DNA of 64,000 bases from Hymenobacter cyanobacteriorum (GTDB lineage Bacteria; Bacteroidota; Bacteroidia; Cytophagales; Hymenobacteraceae): positions 62,001 through 126,000 of the forward strand of contig NZ_JALBGC010000005.1 of the NCBI RefSeq assembly GCF_022631375.1, given 5' to 3'. Positions 8,710 to 17,462 of this stretch are shown piece after piece (position 1 is the first letter of the stretch; the number at the start of each line of letters is the position of its first letter). The notes beneath the pieces were generated by a model. That model ran no database searches, was not told the origin of the DNA, and saw only the letters and a list, made by a program, of their open reading frames with translations. Made by a program: the position numbers and the translations under genes.

Positions 8710-8859
8710 AAACCCGTGATGATGATTCCGGATTTGGGGGCGGCAGCTTCCTGATGCAGTGGGTGGTAGCTCATTCCTTCCCGTGTGCGGGACTTGGAAT
8801 GCGTGCGCGGAAATAAGCTGGGCCTTATCCTTTCGCCCGGCCCGGCGTACACCCGGGCA

Positions 8860-10104
8860 ATGGACCACGCTACCCCCGCGCGCTTTCTGGCAGCCCACGA
8901 AACCACCGCTCCGGCCCCGCTGCCGCCGCTGCTGGCTGCGCCCCACGATGCGTGCGCCGCCCGCCTGCACCGCCAGCTGCCGCTGCCCCGCGCGGGCCTG
9001 CGCATCAGCGTCATCATTCCGGCCAAAGACGAAGTGGCCAACCTGCCGGCTACCCTGGCCGCACTGGCTGCCCAAACCACCTTCGCTGGCCACCAGCTGC
9101 CCGCCGATAGTTACGAAGTCATCGTGCTGGCCAACAACTGCCTTGACGATACGGCAAACCTGGTACGTCGGCAAGCCCGGCAGTTCCCGGGCCTAGTGCT
9201 GCACGTGGCCGAGCTGTGCCTGCCCGGCGAGCATGCCCACGTAGGCCGCGCCCGTCGCCTGCTGATGGACGAAGCCTGCGCCCGCCTCGAACGTGTGGGC
9301 CAGCCTGCCGGCATCATTGCCAGCACCGATGCCGATACCCGCGTGGCGCCCACGTGGCTGGTCGCCATTCAGGCCGAAATAGCGGCCGGGGCCGATGCCG
9401 TGGGCGGCCGCATTATGACCGAAGACGAAGCGTTGGACCAGCCGGACCTGATTCAGCTCCAACGCCTGCAGTCGCGCGATGCTGCCTACCGCTTGCTGTG
9501 TGCCCGGCTGGAGGATTTGCTCGACCCCACCGCCGCCGACCCGTGGCCGCGCCACCACCAGCATTTCGGAGCCAGCCTGGCCCTCACGGCGCGGGCCTAC
9601 CGCCGGGTGGGCGGCCTGCCCGCAGTACGTTTTCTGGAAGATGAAGCGCTGTGCCGGCAGCTGCGGCGGCACGATTTAACGTTGCGCCACAGCCCGCACG
9701 TGCAAGTGCTCACCTCGGCCCGGCGCGATGGCCGCGTGGAAGTAGGCCTCTCGTGGCAGCTGCGCGAATGGCTGCAGCTGAGCCAGCAACAGCGCGAGCC
9801 TCAGGTCGACAACCCCGTGCAGCTGGCGCGGCAGTGGCAGCTGCGCCGCCAGCTACGGGCTTGCTGGGCCAGTGCTCCCGGTGCCGAAACCGACGCGCTG
9901 CTCACGCGCCTGGGCGTGCCAGCGGCTGCGGTGCTGGCCCAAATGAGCAACTGCGCTACGTTTGGCGAGCTGTGGGAGTGGGCGCTGGTGCACAGCCCCA
10001 GCCTGGCGGTGGCGGCCGTGCCGCTTTCAGAGGCGCTGTTGGTACTGCCGCGCCTCATCCGCGCCAATGCCGCCGGGCAGTGGCGGGCTAATAAAGCTGC
10101 TTAG
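8860..10104 (+). CDS. GT2-family glycosyltransferase of a NodS/PIG-L/ACAD cluster
   Basis: A 414-residue family 2 glycosyltransferase, predicted cytoplasmic. The GT-A domain runs about residues 45-300: first strand RISVIIPAKDEVANLP, IVLANNCLDDT, the DxD metal/nucleotide-sugar site STDADTR, and a later acidic FLEDEALCRQL that fits the acceptor-base region. The last 110 residues are helical and arginine/glutamine rich. The ATG at 8860 lies downstream of a -7-like TATCCTTTCG; a GTG at 8785 in the same frame is the alternative. The gene converges on, and overlaps by 4 bp, a three-gene operon on the other strand. GT2, NodS-like, PIG-L and acyl-CoA dehydrogenase genes grouped like this suggest a shared glycan or glycolipid product, not identified. 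Confidence 0.85.
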   Translation: MDHATPARFLAAHETTAPAPLPPLLAAPHDACAARLHRQLPLPRAGLRISVIIPAKDEVANLPATLAALAAQTTFAGHQLPADSYEVIVLANNCLDDTANLVRRQARQFPGLVLHVAELCLPGEHAHVGRARRLLMDEACARLERVGQPAGIIASTDADTRVAPTWLVAIQAEIAAGADAVGGRIMTEDEALDQPDLIQLQRLQSRDAAYRLLCARLEDLLDPTAADPWPRHHQHFGASLALTARAYRRVGGLPAVRFLEDEALCRQLRRHDLTLRHSPHVQVLTSARRDGRVEVGLSWQLREWLQLSQQQREPQVDNPVQLARQWQLRRQLRACWASAPGAETDALLTRLGVPAAAVLAQMSNCATFGELWEWALVHSPSLAVAAVPLSEALLVLPRLIRANAAGQWRANKAA

Positions 10105-10697
10105 TTCTTTTCGAGCAAATCGAGCCGGTAGTTTTCGTGCCGCTGACCGCCGAGGTGGCACAGTGGGCCATTCTGGACGGCCTTCTCAAGGAAAAACTGG
10201 TGCACGTCGTCGCCCGTCAGCGGGTAGTCGTGCACGGGGGGCGTCCAATGCACCAGCAGCAGCTGGCCGCCGGGCTTCAGGCCGGCAATAAGCTGGTCGG
10301 CCGCGCGGGCCAGGTCGGCAGGCGACCAATAGTAGCCTACTTCCGATAGCACAATCAAGTCGAACTGCTGAGTTGGAAACTCCTCAGGTACGCGCATCAG
10401 CTTTATTTCAACCTGCGGTAGCGCCGCGCAGCGCGCCCGCGCCTGGGCCAGCGCCGCCTCGCTCACATCCACGGCCAGCAAGTGGCCGCAGCGTGCCGCC
10501 AGCTGCTCGGTGAGCACCCCCAGCGAACAGCCGATTTCAAACGCCTCGGCGTAGTGCGGGCGCGGCAGGGCGGCAATTGTAGCAGCGTATTTGGCGCGCT
10601 CGTAGGGGCTGCTTTCGAAGTTCCACGGGTCGCGGTTGGCCTGGTACACGTGGTCGAAATACTCGGGCGGCAGGGTGTTGGGCTGATTTTCGTTCAT
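10101..10697 (-). CDS. NodS-like class I SAM-dependent methyltransferase
   Basis: A 198-residue Rossmann-fold methyltransferase. The N-terminal PEYFDHVYQANRDPWNF and SPYERAKYAAT match the start of NodS-type methyltransferases, which N-methylate the deacetylated glucosamine of Nod factors. The SAM site is FEIGCSLGVLTEQLA near residue 50, followed by LLAVDVSEAAL and LIVLSEVGYYW. It overlaps the upstream PIG-L deacetylase gene by 4 bp (translational coupling), the same functional pair (deacetylase then N-methylase) as in nodulation pathways, although that substrate is not established here. The real acceptor is unknown. Confidence 0.88.
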   Translation of the reverse strand: MNENQPNTLPPEYFDHVYQANRDPWNFESSPYERAKYAATIAALPRPHYAEAFEIGCSLGVLTEQLAARCGHLLAVDVSEAALAQARARCAALPQVEIKLMRVPEEFPTQQFDLIVLSEVGYYWSPADLARAADQLIAGLKPGGQLLLVHWTPPVHDYPLTGDDVHQFFLEKAVQNGPLCHLGGQRHENYRLDLLEKN

Positions 10698-11449
10698 AGC
10701 TGGTTTCCGGACGTAACGGCTTCAAAATATACTTCATAAGGCGCCGCGAAGTGCGCCAGCATCTCGGCCGAAAGCAGAAACCCGTCCGGGTCGTCGGCGA
10801 AAACGCCGGGGGCCACCTGTGACTGGTGCGTCGCAATGGCTTGCTGCTTCTGCACCACAACGTCTTCTATATCAATCCGGAATCCGCCCACGGCATCAGC
10901 CACCGTGGGCAGGTCCTCCGGCGCGGCGCGCTCCCAGGCCCACACCACGTACTCGAGCCTGCGCGGGGGCTGCGGCATCCCTTCCAGTGCCGCTTGCACC
11001 AGCAAAGCAGTGGCGCGGTGGTCGGGGTGCGGGTCGCGCCGCCAAGGCACGAGCACAGTAGCCGCATGTTGATGCATTAGGTATTCGCGCAGCTGCTCCA
11101 CGGCAGCCGCGAAGCCGGGCGCGTCGGCAGTATCGGGCACGCAGCTGTCGGGCAGGCGCAGCAGCAGCGGCTCGGCGGCATCGGCGCCTAAAATTGTGAG
11201 GGCATGCCGGAACTCGGCCTCGCGCACGGCGCTGCGCGCTTCCGAGGAGAATGCTTCGGAATTGGGATGCGACATGCTCCCGTCGCTCACCAGCACCGCC
11301 GCCGTGCGGTGGCCGGCCTGGTGCAGCAGCGCTAGCAGTCCACCACAGCCCAGCGCTTCGTCATCGGGGTGCGGTGCAATAACGACCGTGGCGCCAAGGG
11401 TTGCGGCGAAGCTGGCAGGTCGTAGCGGGTATTCAGCGAAAGGGAGCAA
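10694..11449 (-). CDS. PIG-L/LmbE-family N-deacetylase
   Basis: A zinc-dependent deacetylase of the PIG-L/LmbE family, acting on N-acetylglucosamine-type groups. Zinc motif 1 is VVIAPHPDDEALGCGG and motif 2 is VPWRRDPHPDHRAT, both intact. The open frame extends upstream as far as 11752, but that part is antisense-like and overlaps the preceding gene, so I start at the TTG at 11449 (about 251 residues), 11 bp after the dehydrogenase-like stop codon; no ATG is available there and this start is uncertain. The 3' end overlaps the NodS-like gene by 4 bp. The three genes form an operon with the acyl-CoA dehydrogenase-like gene first. Confidence 0.87.
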   Translation of the reverse strand: MLPFAEYPLRPASFAATLGATVVIAPHPDDEALGCGGLLALLHQAGHRTAAVLVSDGSMSHPNSEAFSSEARSAVREAEFRHALTILGADAAEPLLLRLPDSCVPDTADAPGFAAAVEQLREYLMHQHAATVLVPWRRDPHPDHRATALLVQAALEGMPQPPRRLEYVVWAWERAAPEDLPTVADAVGGFRIDIEDVVVQKQQAIATHQSQVAPGVFADDPDGFLLSAEMLAHFAAPYEVYFEAVTSGNQL

Positions 11450-11460
11450 GGCAAAAGAAG

Positions 11461-12609
11461 TTAAAGTTGATGAAACGACTTGCCTTCCAACACAAACCGG
11501 CCCACGTCGGCCAGCGCGCCGTCGGGGGCAGGCTGGCGCAGGTAGTGGGTGAGGTCGCGGTGCAGGCGCTCGAAGGGCTCGGGGCGCAGCAGGCCGCGCG
11601 CGCCCACGCACCGCTCGGCCAAGCGCAGCATATCGAGGCAAATGGCTTCGATGGCTGTGCGCATCATGTTGGCATAGGCCACGGTGGCTTCGGCCCCTTC
11701 GGGCGTGGCGGCCCCGGGGCGGGCGGCGTTTTCGGCCGCGCCGCGCACCCACTGGCGGCCGCTTTCGAGCATGATGGCCATTTCGCCCAGGCGCTGGCGC
11801 TGGTAGGGGTCGTCCGTCCGGCCCAGGCCGCGCAGAAAGTTGCGGGTTTCTTCAAACACGGCTTCGGCCCCGCCCAGCTGCACTGCTGCAAACCGAATGG
11901 CCCCGCCGCTGAACGCCGGCTGCTGGTAGTACGCGTTGGGCGGGCCGATGAGGTCGTCGGCCTCCAGCTCCAGCCCCGTCAAATCGGCCCGAAAGCTGGC
12001 CGTGGCCCGCATGCCCAGCGGCTGCCAGAACGAGCGGTCTAGTGTCGGCGCCTGCACCTCGGCCGGCAGCACGAACAGCTGCCAACCCTGCCCGTTGGGC
12101 AGCGCCCCGGTGATGAGCGGCCGACTGACGTGCCCGGCACCCGAGGCAAACGTTTTGGCCCCGCGCAGGCGGTAGCGGCCGTTGGGCAGCGCCTCCAGGT
12201 GCACGCCCTCAGGCGGAGCCTCCGTGTTCCAGACCCCGAACAGGTGCCCGGCGCGGGCATCGGCAGCGTAGCGGGCTACCTGCGAAGCGCTGCCCAGCTG
12301 CTGAATGAGCAGCAGCGCGTTCAGATGCCCTTCGTAGATCCGGCCCACGGCCAGGTTGCCGCGCCCCACGTGCTGCAACGTGCGCAGCAGCGGCAGCGCG
12401 GCGGCCGGCGCATCGAGCCCCGCCCCACCGAACGCAGCCGGCAGCGCGGCCGTGAGCAGCCCGGCCGCCGCCAAATCGGCAAACGACTGCGTGGGGAAAC
12501 CGCCTTCTACATCGGCTTCGGCGGCCTGCGCAAAAAGATGCGGCGCCAGTTGAGCGGCGGCAGCTTCGGCCGCGGCGGGTGTAGCTATGGGAGAAGTATT
12601 TACAGACAA
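11461..12609 (-). CDS. Acyl-CoA dehydrogenase-like flavoprotein
   Basis: A flavin-dependent acyl-CoA (or acyl-carrier) dehydrogenase-like protein. Visible parts are the N-terminal helical domain (QSFADLAAAGLLTAALPAAFGG), the middle beta domain (FGVWNTEAPPEG, RLRGAKTFASGAGHVSRPLI) and the C-terminal helical bundle with LRLAERCVGARGLLRP. I could not place the catalytic glutamate, so activity may differ. The start is uncertain: TTG at 12609 gives 382 residues beginning SVNTSPIATP; ATG at 12765 would add 52 low-complexity residues that do not look like this family. It is the first gene of the operon with PIG-L and NodS-like genes, so it probably acts on an intermediate of that pathway, not general beta-oxidation. 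Confidence 0.83.
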   Translation of the reverse strand: MSVNTSPIATPAAAEAAAAQLAPHLFAQAAEADVEGGFPTQSFADLAAAGLLTAALPAAFGGAGLDAPAAALPLLRTLQHVGRGNLAVGRIYEGHLNALLLIQQLGSASQVARYAADARAGHLFGVWNTEAPPEGVHLEALPNGRYRLRGAKTFASGAGHVSRPLITGALPNGQGWQLFVLPAEVQAPTLDRSFWQPLGMRATASFRADLTGLELEADDLIGPPNAYYQQPAFSGGAIRFAAVQLGGAEAVFEETRNFLRGLGRTDDPYQRQRLGEMAIMLESGRQWVRGAAENAARPGAATPEGAEATVAYANMMRTAIEAICLDMLRLAERCVGARGLLRPEPFERLHRDLTHYLRQPAPDGALADVGRFVLEGKSFHQL

Positions 12610-12847
12610 AATGAGCGTCGGAACAGCAGTGAAAAGCGGAGTTGTGGCGGGGTAGGCTGCGTTGCTGCTGGCTGATGCTAGCGCAACGGAAGCGCCTTCG
12701 GTTGGACAGCCGGCCCCGCTGCTGGCTATACTTGCGAAAGCCGCCCGGTGTTCGGATTTGCCCACGGTAGCGACATTGAATGGCGGAATATTCGGAGGTA
12801 ATAATTCGGTAATCTTCAGGCTAGCCCTCCCCGCCGGAGCCCGGCCC

Positions 12848-12855
12848 TACCTTTG
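12848..12855 (+). promoter_or_regulatory. -7 promoter element TACCTTTG for purH
   Basis: Exact TAnnTTTG match, 36 bases before the purH ATG. The 281-bp gap between the divergent dehydrogenase-like gene and purH holds this and no other gene I can support. Confidence 0.7.
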
Positions 12856-12890
12856 CCCCGGCAATTCTGCCTCCCCAAACCGCTCGTTTT

Positions 12891-14426
12891 ATGTCGTCTC
12901 GTCCCATTCGCGCCGCGTTGCTTTCCGTGTATCACAAAGACCGTTTGGCACCGCTGGTGCAGGTTCTCCGCCAGCACGGCGTCACGCTGTATTCCACCGG
13001 CGGCACGCAGAAATTTCTGGAAGACGAAGGCGCCGAAGTAACGGCTGTGGAAAACCTGACCGGTTTTCCCGAAGTATTCGGCGGGCGTGTAAAAACCCTG
13101 CACCCCAAGGTGTTCGGTGGCATTCTGCACCGCCGCCACGACGTGGGCGACCTCGCCGAAGCTGAGCACCACGCCATTCCGCCCATCGATTTGGTGGTGG
13201 TAGACCTGTACCCCTTCGAGGAAACCGTGGCCAGCGGCGCTGAAGAGCAAGACGTTATCGAGAAGATTGACATCGGCGGCATCTCGCTGCTGCGCGCCGC
13301 CGCCAAAAACTACCGCGATGTGCTCGTGGTCAGCAGCCGCGACCAGTACGCCGCCGTGACGGAATTATTGACCGCCAAAAACGGCAGCACCGACCTGGAA
13401 GACCGCCGCCACTACGCCGCGGCCGCCTTCGCCACCACCTCACACTACGACACCGAAATTTTCGGCTACATGAGCCGGGGCACCGCCGTAGCCGGCACCG
13501 CCCTGCGCCTGAGCCAGCAGCCCGCTACCCCGTTGCGCTACGGCGAGAACCCCCACCAGGCCGGCACCTTCTACGGCGACCTTTCGGCCCTGTTCGACCA
13601 GCTCCACGGCAAGCAGCTGAGCTACAACAACCTCGTTGATGTAGATGCCGCCGTGGCCCTGATGACCGAATTTACCGACGGCGCACCCGCCTGCGCCATC
13701 CTCAAACACACCAATGCCTGCGGCGTGGCCCAAGCCGCCACTCTGCGCGAAGCCTACCTGAATGCCCTGAGCTGCGACCCGACTTCGGCGTTCGGCGGCG
13801 TCATCATCGTGAACAAGGAAGTGGACGCGGCCACCGCCGCCGAGCTAAACCAGCTGTTTTTTGAAGTGCTGATTGCGCCCGGCTTCGCCGCCGAAGCCCT
13901 GCCGGTACTGCAAAGCAAGAAAAATCGCATTCTGCTGCTGCAAAAGCCGGTGAAATTTCCCGCGAAGCAGGTGAAAACCTTGCTAAATGGCATCATCGAG
14001 CAGGATGCCGACCACCAGACGGAATCGGCCGCCGACTTCCGTGTCGTCACGCAGTCGGCCCCCACGGCCGAGGAAACCGAAGCCCTCGTATTCGCCGGCA
14101 AAATCTGCAAGCACACCAAGAGCAACACCATTGTGCTGGCCCGCGCCGGCCAGCTGCTGGCCTCCGGCGTCGGCCAAACCAGCCGCGTCGATGCCCTGCG
14201 CCAGGCCATCGAGAAGGCCCGTGCCTTCGGCTTCGACCTGCACGGCGCCGTAATGGCCTCCGATGCCTTTTTCCCCTTCCCCGACTGCGTGGAAATTGCC
14301 GGTGCCGCCGGCATCCGCGCTGTGGTGCAGCCCGGCGGCTCCATCAAGGATGCCGACAGCATCAAAGCCGCCGACGAGCTGGGCATGGCGATGGTGCTGA
14401 CGGGCACCCGCCACTTCAAGCACTAA
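12891..14426 (+). CDS. purH: Bifunctional AICAR transformylase/IMP cyclohydrolase PurH
   Basis: PurH carries out the last two steps of de novo purine synthesis, formylating AICAR with 10-formyl-THF and closing the ring to IMP, in the cytoplasm. The 511-residue protein has the N-terminal MGS-like cyclohydrolase domain (AALLSVYHKDRL, YSTGGTQKFL, GGRVKTLHPKVFGGIL) and the C-terminal transformylase domain (LRYGENPHQAG, AILKHTNACGVA, HTKSNTIVLA, ending PGGSIKDADSIKAADE). All are typical and the length is normal. It has its own promoter at 12848 and is followed by a palindrome and then mreB. Confidence 0.97.
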   Translation: MSSRPIRAALLSVYHKDRLAPLVQVLRQHGVTLYSTGGTQKFLEDEGAEVTAVENLTGFPEVFGGRVKTLHPKVFGGILHRRHDVGDLAEAEHHAIPPIDLVVVDLYPFEETVASGAEEQDVIEKIDIGGISLLRAAAKNYRDVLVVSSRDQYAAVTELLTAKNGSTDLEDRRHYAAAAFATTSHYDTEIFGYMSRGTAVAGTALRLSQQPATPLRYGENPHQAGTFYGDLSALFDQLHGKQLSYNNLVDVDAAVALMTEFTDGAPACAILKHTNACGVAQAATLREAYLNALSCDPTSAFGGVIIVNKEVDAATAAELNQLFFEVLIAPGFAAEALPVLQSKKNRILLLQKPVKFPAKQVKTLLNGIIEQDADHQTESAADFRVVTQSAPTAEETEALVFAGKICKHTKSNTIVLARAGQLLASGVGQTSRVDALRQAIEKARAFGFDLHGAVMASDAFFPFPDCVEIAGAAGIRAVVQPGGSIKDADSIKAADELGMAMVLTGTRHFKH

Positions 14427-14449
14427 GCCGGGCTACTTCGGGATACTGT

Positions 14450-14545
14450 AGAACGTCATGCTGAGCTTGTCGAAGCATCTCTACCGCGCAAGTAATTATT
14501 TACTACTGCGGTAGAGATGCTTCGACAAGCTCAGCATGACGTTCT
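14450..14545. repeat. Intergenic palindrome, family A (copy 3)
   Basis: About 96 bp with arms AGAACGTCATGCTGAGCTTG... and the matching reverse complement, loop TAATTATTTACTACT. Nearly identical to the copies at 2.6 and 32.1 kb. It separates purH from the mreB promoter. Confidence 0.94.
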
Positions 14546-14610
14546 GTTTTACAAACGGCGAACAAACGGAATCCCATAATCCCGTTCACCAACCCGGCCC
14601 AAACCTTCCG

Positions 14611-14618
14611 TACCTTTG
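14611..14618 (+). promoter_or_regulatory. -7 promoter element TACCTTTG for mreB
   Basis: Exact TAnnTTTG match. The transcript would start near 14625, so an in-frame TTG at 14616 cannot be the start and the ATG at 14673 is supported. Confidence 0.7.
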
Positions 14619-14672
14619 CGCATTATTCCGGCTGGGCCTAAATCCAGTCTCCGCCTTATTGCCGCTAACTCA

Positions 14673-15698
14673 ATGGGTTTCTTTAATTTCCTGACCAGCG
14701 ATATCGCCATCGACCTGGGAACGGCCAATACGCTCATCATTCACAACGATAAAATCGTGGTGGACGAGCCGAGCATCATCGCCAAAGACCGAACTACGAA
14801 TAAAGTCATCGCCGTGGGCCGCCAGGCCCAGCAGATGCACGAGAAAACCCACGACAACATTCGCACCATCCGCCCGCTGAAGGATGGGGTAATTGCCGAT
14901 TTCCACGCCGCCGAGGAAATGATTAAGGGCATGATTAAGATGATTGACACGCGCAATCGCCTGTTTCAGCCCTCGCACCGCATGGTTATCTGCATCCCCT
15001 CGGGCATTACCGAAGTAGAAAAGCGCGCCGTGCGTGACTCGGCCGAGCACGCCGGGGCCAAGGAAGTGTGGATGATTCAGGAGCCGATGGCCGCCGCCAT
15101 TGGCATCGGCATCGACGTGGAGCAGCCCGTGGGCTCGATGATTATCGACATCGGAGGCGGCACCACCGAAATCGCGGTTATTGCGCTGTCGGGTATCGTG
15201 TGCGACCAGTCGATTAAAACGGCCGGCGACGTGTTCAACCAGGACATCCTCGACTACATGCGCCGCCAGCACAACCTGCTCATCGGCGAGCGCTCGGCCG
15301 AGCGTATCAAAATCGAAGTGGGCGCGGCCCTCACCGAACTCGACGTGCCGCCGCCCGACCACGAAGTGCGCGGCCGCGACCTGATGACGGGCATTCCGAA
15401 GGTTATCAAAGTTACCTTCTCAGAAATTGCTATTGCCCTCGATAAATCGGTGGCCAAAATCGAAGAAGCCGTATTGAAAGCCCTCGAAATCTCGCCGCCT
15501 GAATTGTCGGCCGATATTTACGAAAACGGCATTCACCTCACCGGCGGCGGCGCATTGCTGCGCGGCCTCGACAAGCGCCTGGCCGCCAAAACCAAGCTGC
15601 CCATTCACATTGCCGAGGACCCGCTGCGCGCCGTGGTGCGCGGCACCGGCAAGGCCATTAAGGATATTCAGGCCTTTAAAGGCGTGCTGCTGACGTAA
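14673..15698 (+). CDS. mreB: Rod-shape-determining actin homologue MreB
   Basis: MreB polymerises under the cytoplasmic membrane and guides the elongation machinery that makes cells rod-shaped. The 341-residue protein has the phosphate-1 loop DLGTANTLI, phosphate-2 loop IDIGGGTTEIAVI, EPMAAAIGIG and the adenosine loop TGGGALLRGLD. Start is the ATG at 14673 (MGFFNFLTSDIAI), fixed by the promoter at 14611. It is the first gene of mreB-mreC-mreD-mrdA, but a palindrome separates it from mreC. Confidence 0.97.
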   Translation: MGFFNFLTSDIAIDLGTANTLIIHNDKIVVDEPSIIAKDRTTNKVIAVGRQAQQMHEKTHDNIRTIRPLKDGVIADFHAAEEMIKGMIKMIDTRNRLFQPSHRMVICIPSGITEVEKRAVRDSAEHAGAKEVWMIQEPMAAAIGIGIDVEQPVGSMIIDIGGGTTEIAVIALSGIVCDQSIKTAGDVFNQDILDYMRRQHNLLIGERSAERIKIEVGAALTELDVPPPDHEVRGRDLMTGIPKVIKVTFSEIAIALDKSVAKIEEAVLKALEISPPELSADIYENGIHLTGGGALLRGLDKRLAAKTKLPIHIAEDPLRAVVRGTGKAIKDIQAFKGVLLT

Positions 15699-15717
15699 TT
15701 GCCGAATAAAAATTAGC

Positions 15718-15809
15718 ACGTCATGCTGAGCGCAGTCGAAGCATCTCTACCGCGAGAGTAATTACTTACTTCGGCACGCGAGATGCTTCGACTACGCTCA
15801 GCATGACGT
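15718..15809. repeat. Intergenic palindrome, family A (copy 4)
   Basis: About 92 bp with arms ACGTCATGCTGAGCG... and ...GCATGACGT; a few arm mismatches around the central TAATTACTTACT. It lies between mreB and mreC. Confidence 0.92.
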
Positions 15810-15847
15810 TCTTTTGCCGGCTGTTTTGTTATTAATCAATTGCCCCC

Positions 15848-16825
15848 GTGCGGAACCTGTTTCTTTTCTTTTTTCGCTTTCGCGGGGCGTTGGTATTTGG
15901 CTTGCTGGAAATTGCCTGCCTGTACTTGTTTGTGACCAATAGCTCGTACCACCGGGCGGCTTTTTTCAACTCGGCCAACAATTACGCCGGCACGGTGCTG
16001 GCCCGTCGCGCCCAGGTAGCCGATTATTTCCACCTGGCCGAGGTAAACCAGCAGCTGGCGGCCGAAAATGCCAGCCTGCGCCAGCAACTGTACCCGGCCG
16101 ATTCATCGCGGCGTGCGGCCGATTCGGTAGCGCTGCCGCCCGCCCGGCTCGACTCGCTGAAGCGCGTGCGCTACCAGCGCCCGGCGGCCAAACCCGATAC
16201 CTTGCTGCTCGGCCAGCAGGCCATTGCAGCCCGCGACCCGAGTTATCCACTTATTCCGGCTCGGGTTATCAACAATATCGTGCGCAATGTGGACAACTAC
16301 CTCACGCTAAATGTGGGCAGCGCCGATGGTGTGGTGTCGGGCCGCGGCGTGGTAGCGGCCAACGGCGTGGTGGGCCGCGTGAAAGTGGTGAGCGAACACT
16401 ACGCCACCGTAACCAGCCTGCTGCACTCGGAAACCCGCGTAGCTTCGAAAATCAAGCGCGATGGCACCATCGGCACCATTCGCTGGCTGGGCGACGACCC
16501 CACCCACGCGCTGCTCGACAACGTGCTGCGCGAAACCAAGCTGGTGAAGGGCGATACCGTGGTGACGTCGAGCTATAACTCGGTGTTTCCGGAGGGCATT
16601 TTCATTGGCACCATCGATTCGTTCGTGAAGGAACCGGACAAGAATTTCTGGACCATTCGGGTGAAGCTGGGCATTAATTTCTCGAACCTGACCTACGTGT
16701 ACGTGGTGACCAACCGTCAGAAGGCCGAGCGCGACACACTGGAAGCCCGCACGCTGCGGCCGGTGCCGGCTGCTACGCCAGCCGCTGCCCCGGCGTCGGC
16801 CCCGAAAGGAGGGACGCGCCCATGA
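15848..16825 (+). CDS. mreC: Rod-shape-determining protein MreC
   Basis: MreC is a bitopic inner-membrane protein whose periplasmic part links MreB and PBP2 in the elongasome. The 325-residue protein begins with GTG at 15848 and has one N-terminal membrane helix (ALVFGLLEIACLYLFVTNSS), a coiled-coil stretch (AEVNQQLAAENASLRQQL) and the periplasmic beta-domain (LIPARVINNIVRN, GVVAANGVVGRV, FPEGIFIGTIDSF). The tail is alanine/proline-rich, typical for the genus-level relatives. Its last codon overlaps the mreD start by 4 bp, so the two are translationally coupled. Confidence 0.94.
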   Translation: MRNLFLFFFRFRGALVFGLLEIACLYLFVTNSSYHRAAFFNSANNYAGTVLARRAQVADYFHLAEVNQQLAAENASLRQQLYPADSSRRAADSVALPPARLDSLKRVRYQRPAAKPDTLLLGQQAIAARDPSYPLIPARVINNIVRNVDNYLTLNVGSADGVVSGRGVVAANGVVGRVKVVSEHYATVTSLLHSETRVASKIKRDGTIGTIRWLGDDPTHALLDNVLRETKLVKGDTVVTSSYNSVFPEGIFIGTIDSFVKEPDKNFWTIRVKLGINFSNLTYVYVVTNRQKAERDTLEARTLRPVPAATPAAAPASAPKGGTRP

Positions 16826-17349
16826 GTGGCCTTCGTGACATTATCGTGCAGTTGTTCCGCTTCGTAATTTACGCGGCGGTGCACGTGCTGCTCATTAGCC
16901 GGCTGGTGCTGTTCGACCTGGGCTGGTGCTTTTTGTACCTGGGCTTCCTGCTGTTTCTGCCGCTGCGCACGCCCATCGTGGTGCAGCTGTTGCTCAGCTT
17001 TGCGATGGGCCTGACGATGGATATTTTCTACGACACGGGCGGGCTGCACGCGGCGGCCGCCGTGCTGCTGGGCTTTCTGCGGCCGTGGGTGCTGCGGCTG
17101 CTCACGCCGCGCGACGGCTACGACAGTGGCGACACCGTGAACGTGCACCAGATGGGCTGGCAATGGTTTACGGTGTATCTGCTGCTGCTGGTGGTGCTGC
17201 ACCACACCGCGTTTTTCGTGCTGGAGCTGGGCAGCTTTCGCCATTTCGGCACCACGCTGGGGAAAATTCTGGTGAGCGCACTCTTTACCAGCGTTGCGTT
17301 GTTAATTATTCAGCTGCTGTTTTTCCCGGTGCGAAGAGGGCGGAATTAA
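16822..17349 (+). CDS. mreD: Rod-shape-determining membrane protein MreD
   Basis: A 175-residue, strongly hydrophobic protein with about five membrane helices, for example FRFVIYAAVHVLLISRL, CFLYLGFLLFLPL and FTVYLLLLVVLHHTAFF. The motif GLTMDIFYDTGGLHAAAAVL in the middle matches the GLxxDxF(Y)xxxxGLHA segment shared by MreD proteins. Position directly after mreC with a 4-bp overlap settles the identity. It is part of the elongasome with MreB, MreC and PBP2; its exact biochemical role is not known. A palindrome lies between it and mrdA. Confidence 0.9.
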   Translation: MSGLRDIIVQLFRFVIYAAVHVLLISRLVLFDLGWCFLYLGFLLFLPLRTPIVVQLLLSFAMGLTMDIFYDTGGLHAAAAVLLGFLRPWVLRLLTPRDGYDSGDTVNVHQMGWQWFTVYLLLLVVLHHTAFFVLELGSFRHFGTTLGKILVSALFTSVALLIIQLLFFPVRRGRN

Positions 17350-17360
17350 TTTTATTATTA

Positions 17361-17450
17361 CTGTCATCCTGAGCGCAGCGAAGGACCTTGTCAGCGTTGA
17401 ACATTTACTGGTCGGGCGTGATAAGGTCCTTCGCTGTGCTCAGGATGACA
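17361..17450. repeat. Intergenic palindrome, family A' (copy 2)
   Basis: About 90 bp with arms CTGTCATCCTGAGCGCAGCG... and ...GCTCAGGATGACA. Loop differs from the 4.05-kb copy but keeps GGTCGGGCGTG, close to its CCCGGGCGTG. It separates mreD from mrdA by filling almost the entire 113-bp gap. Confidence 0.91.
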
Positions 17451-17462
17451 ATTCAATAGATT

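Noticed and set aside
11450..11752. Upstream extension of the PIG-L frame
   Set aside because: Arg/His/Pro-rich and antisense-like, overlapping the dehydrogenase-like gene; not homologous to the family.
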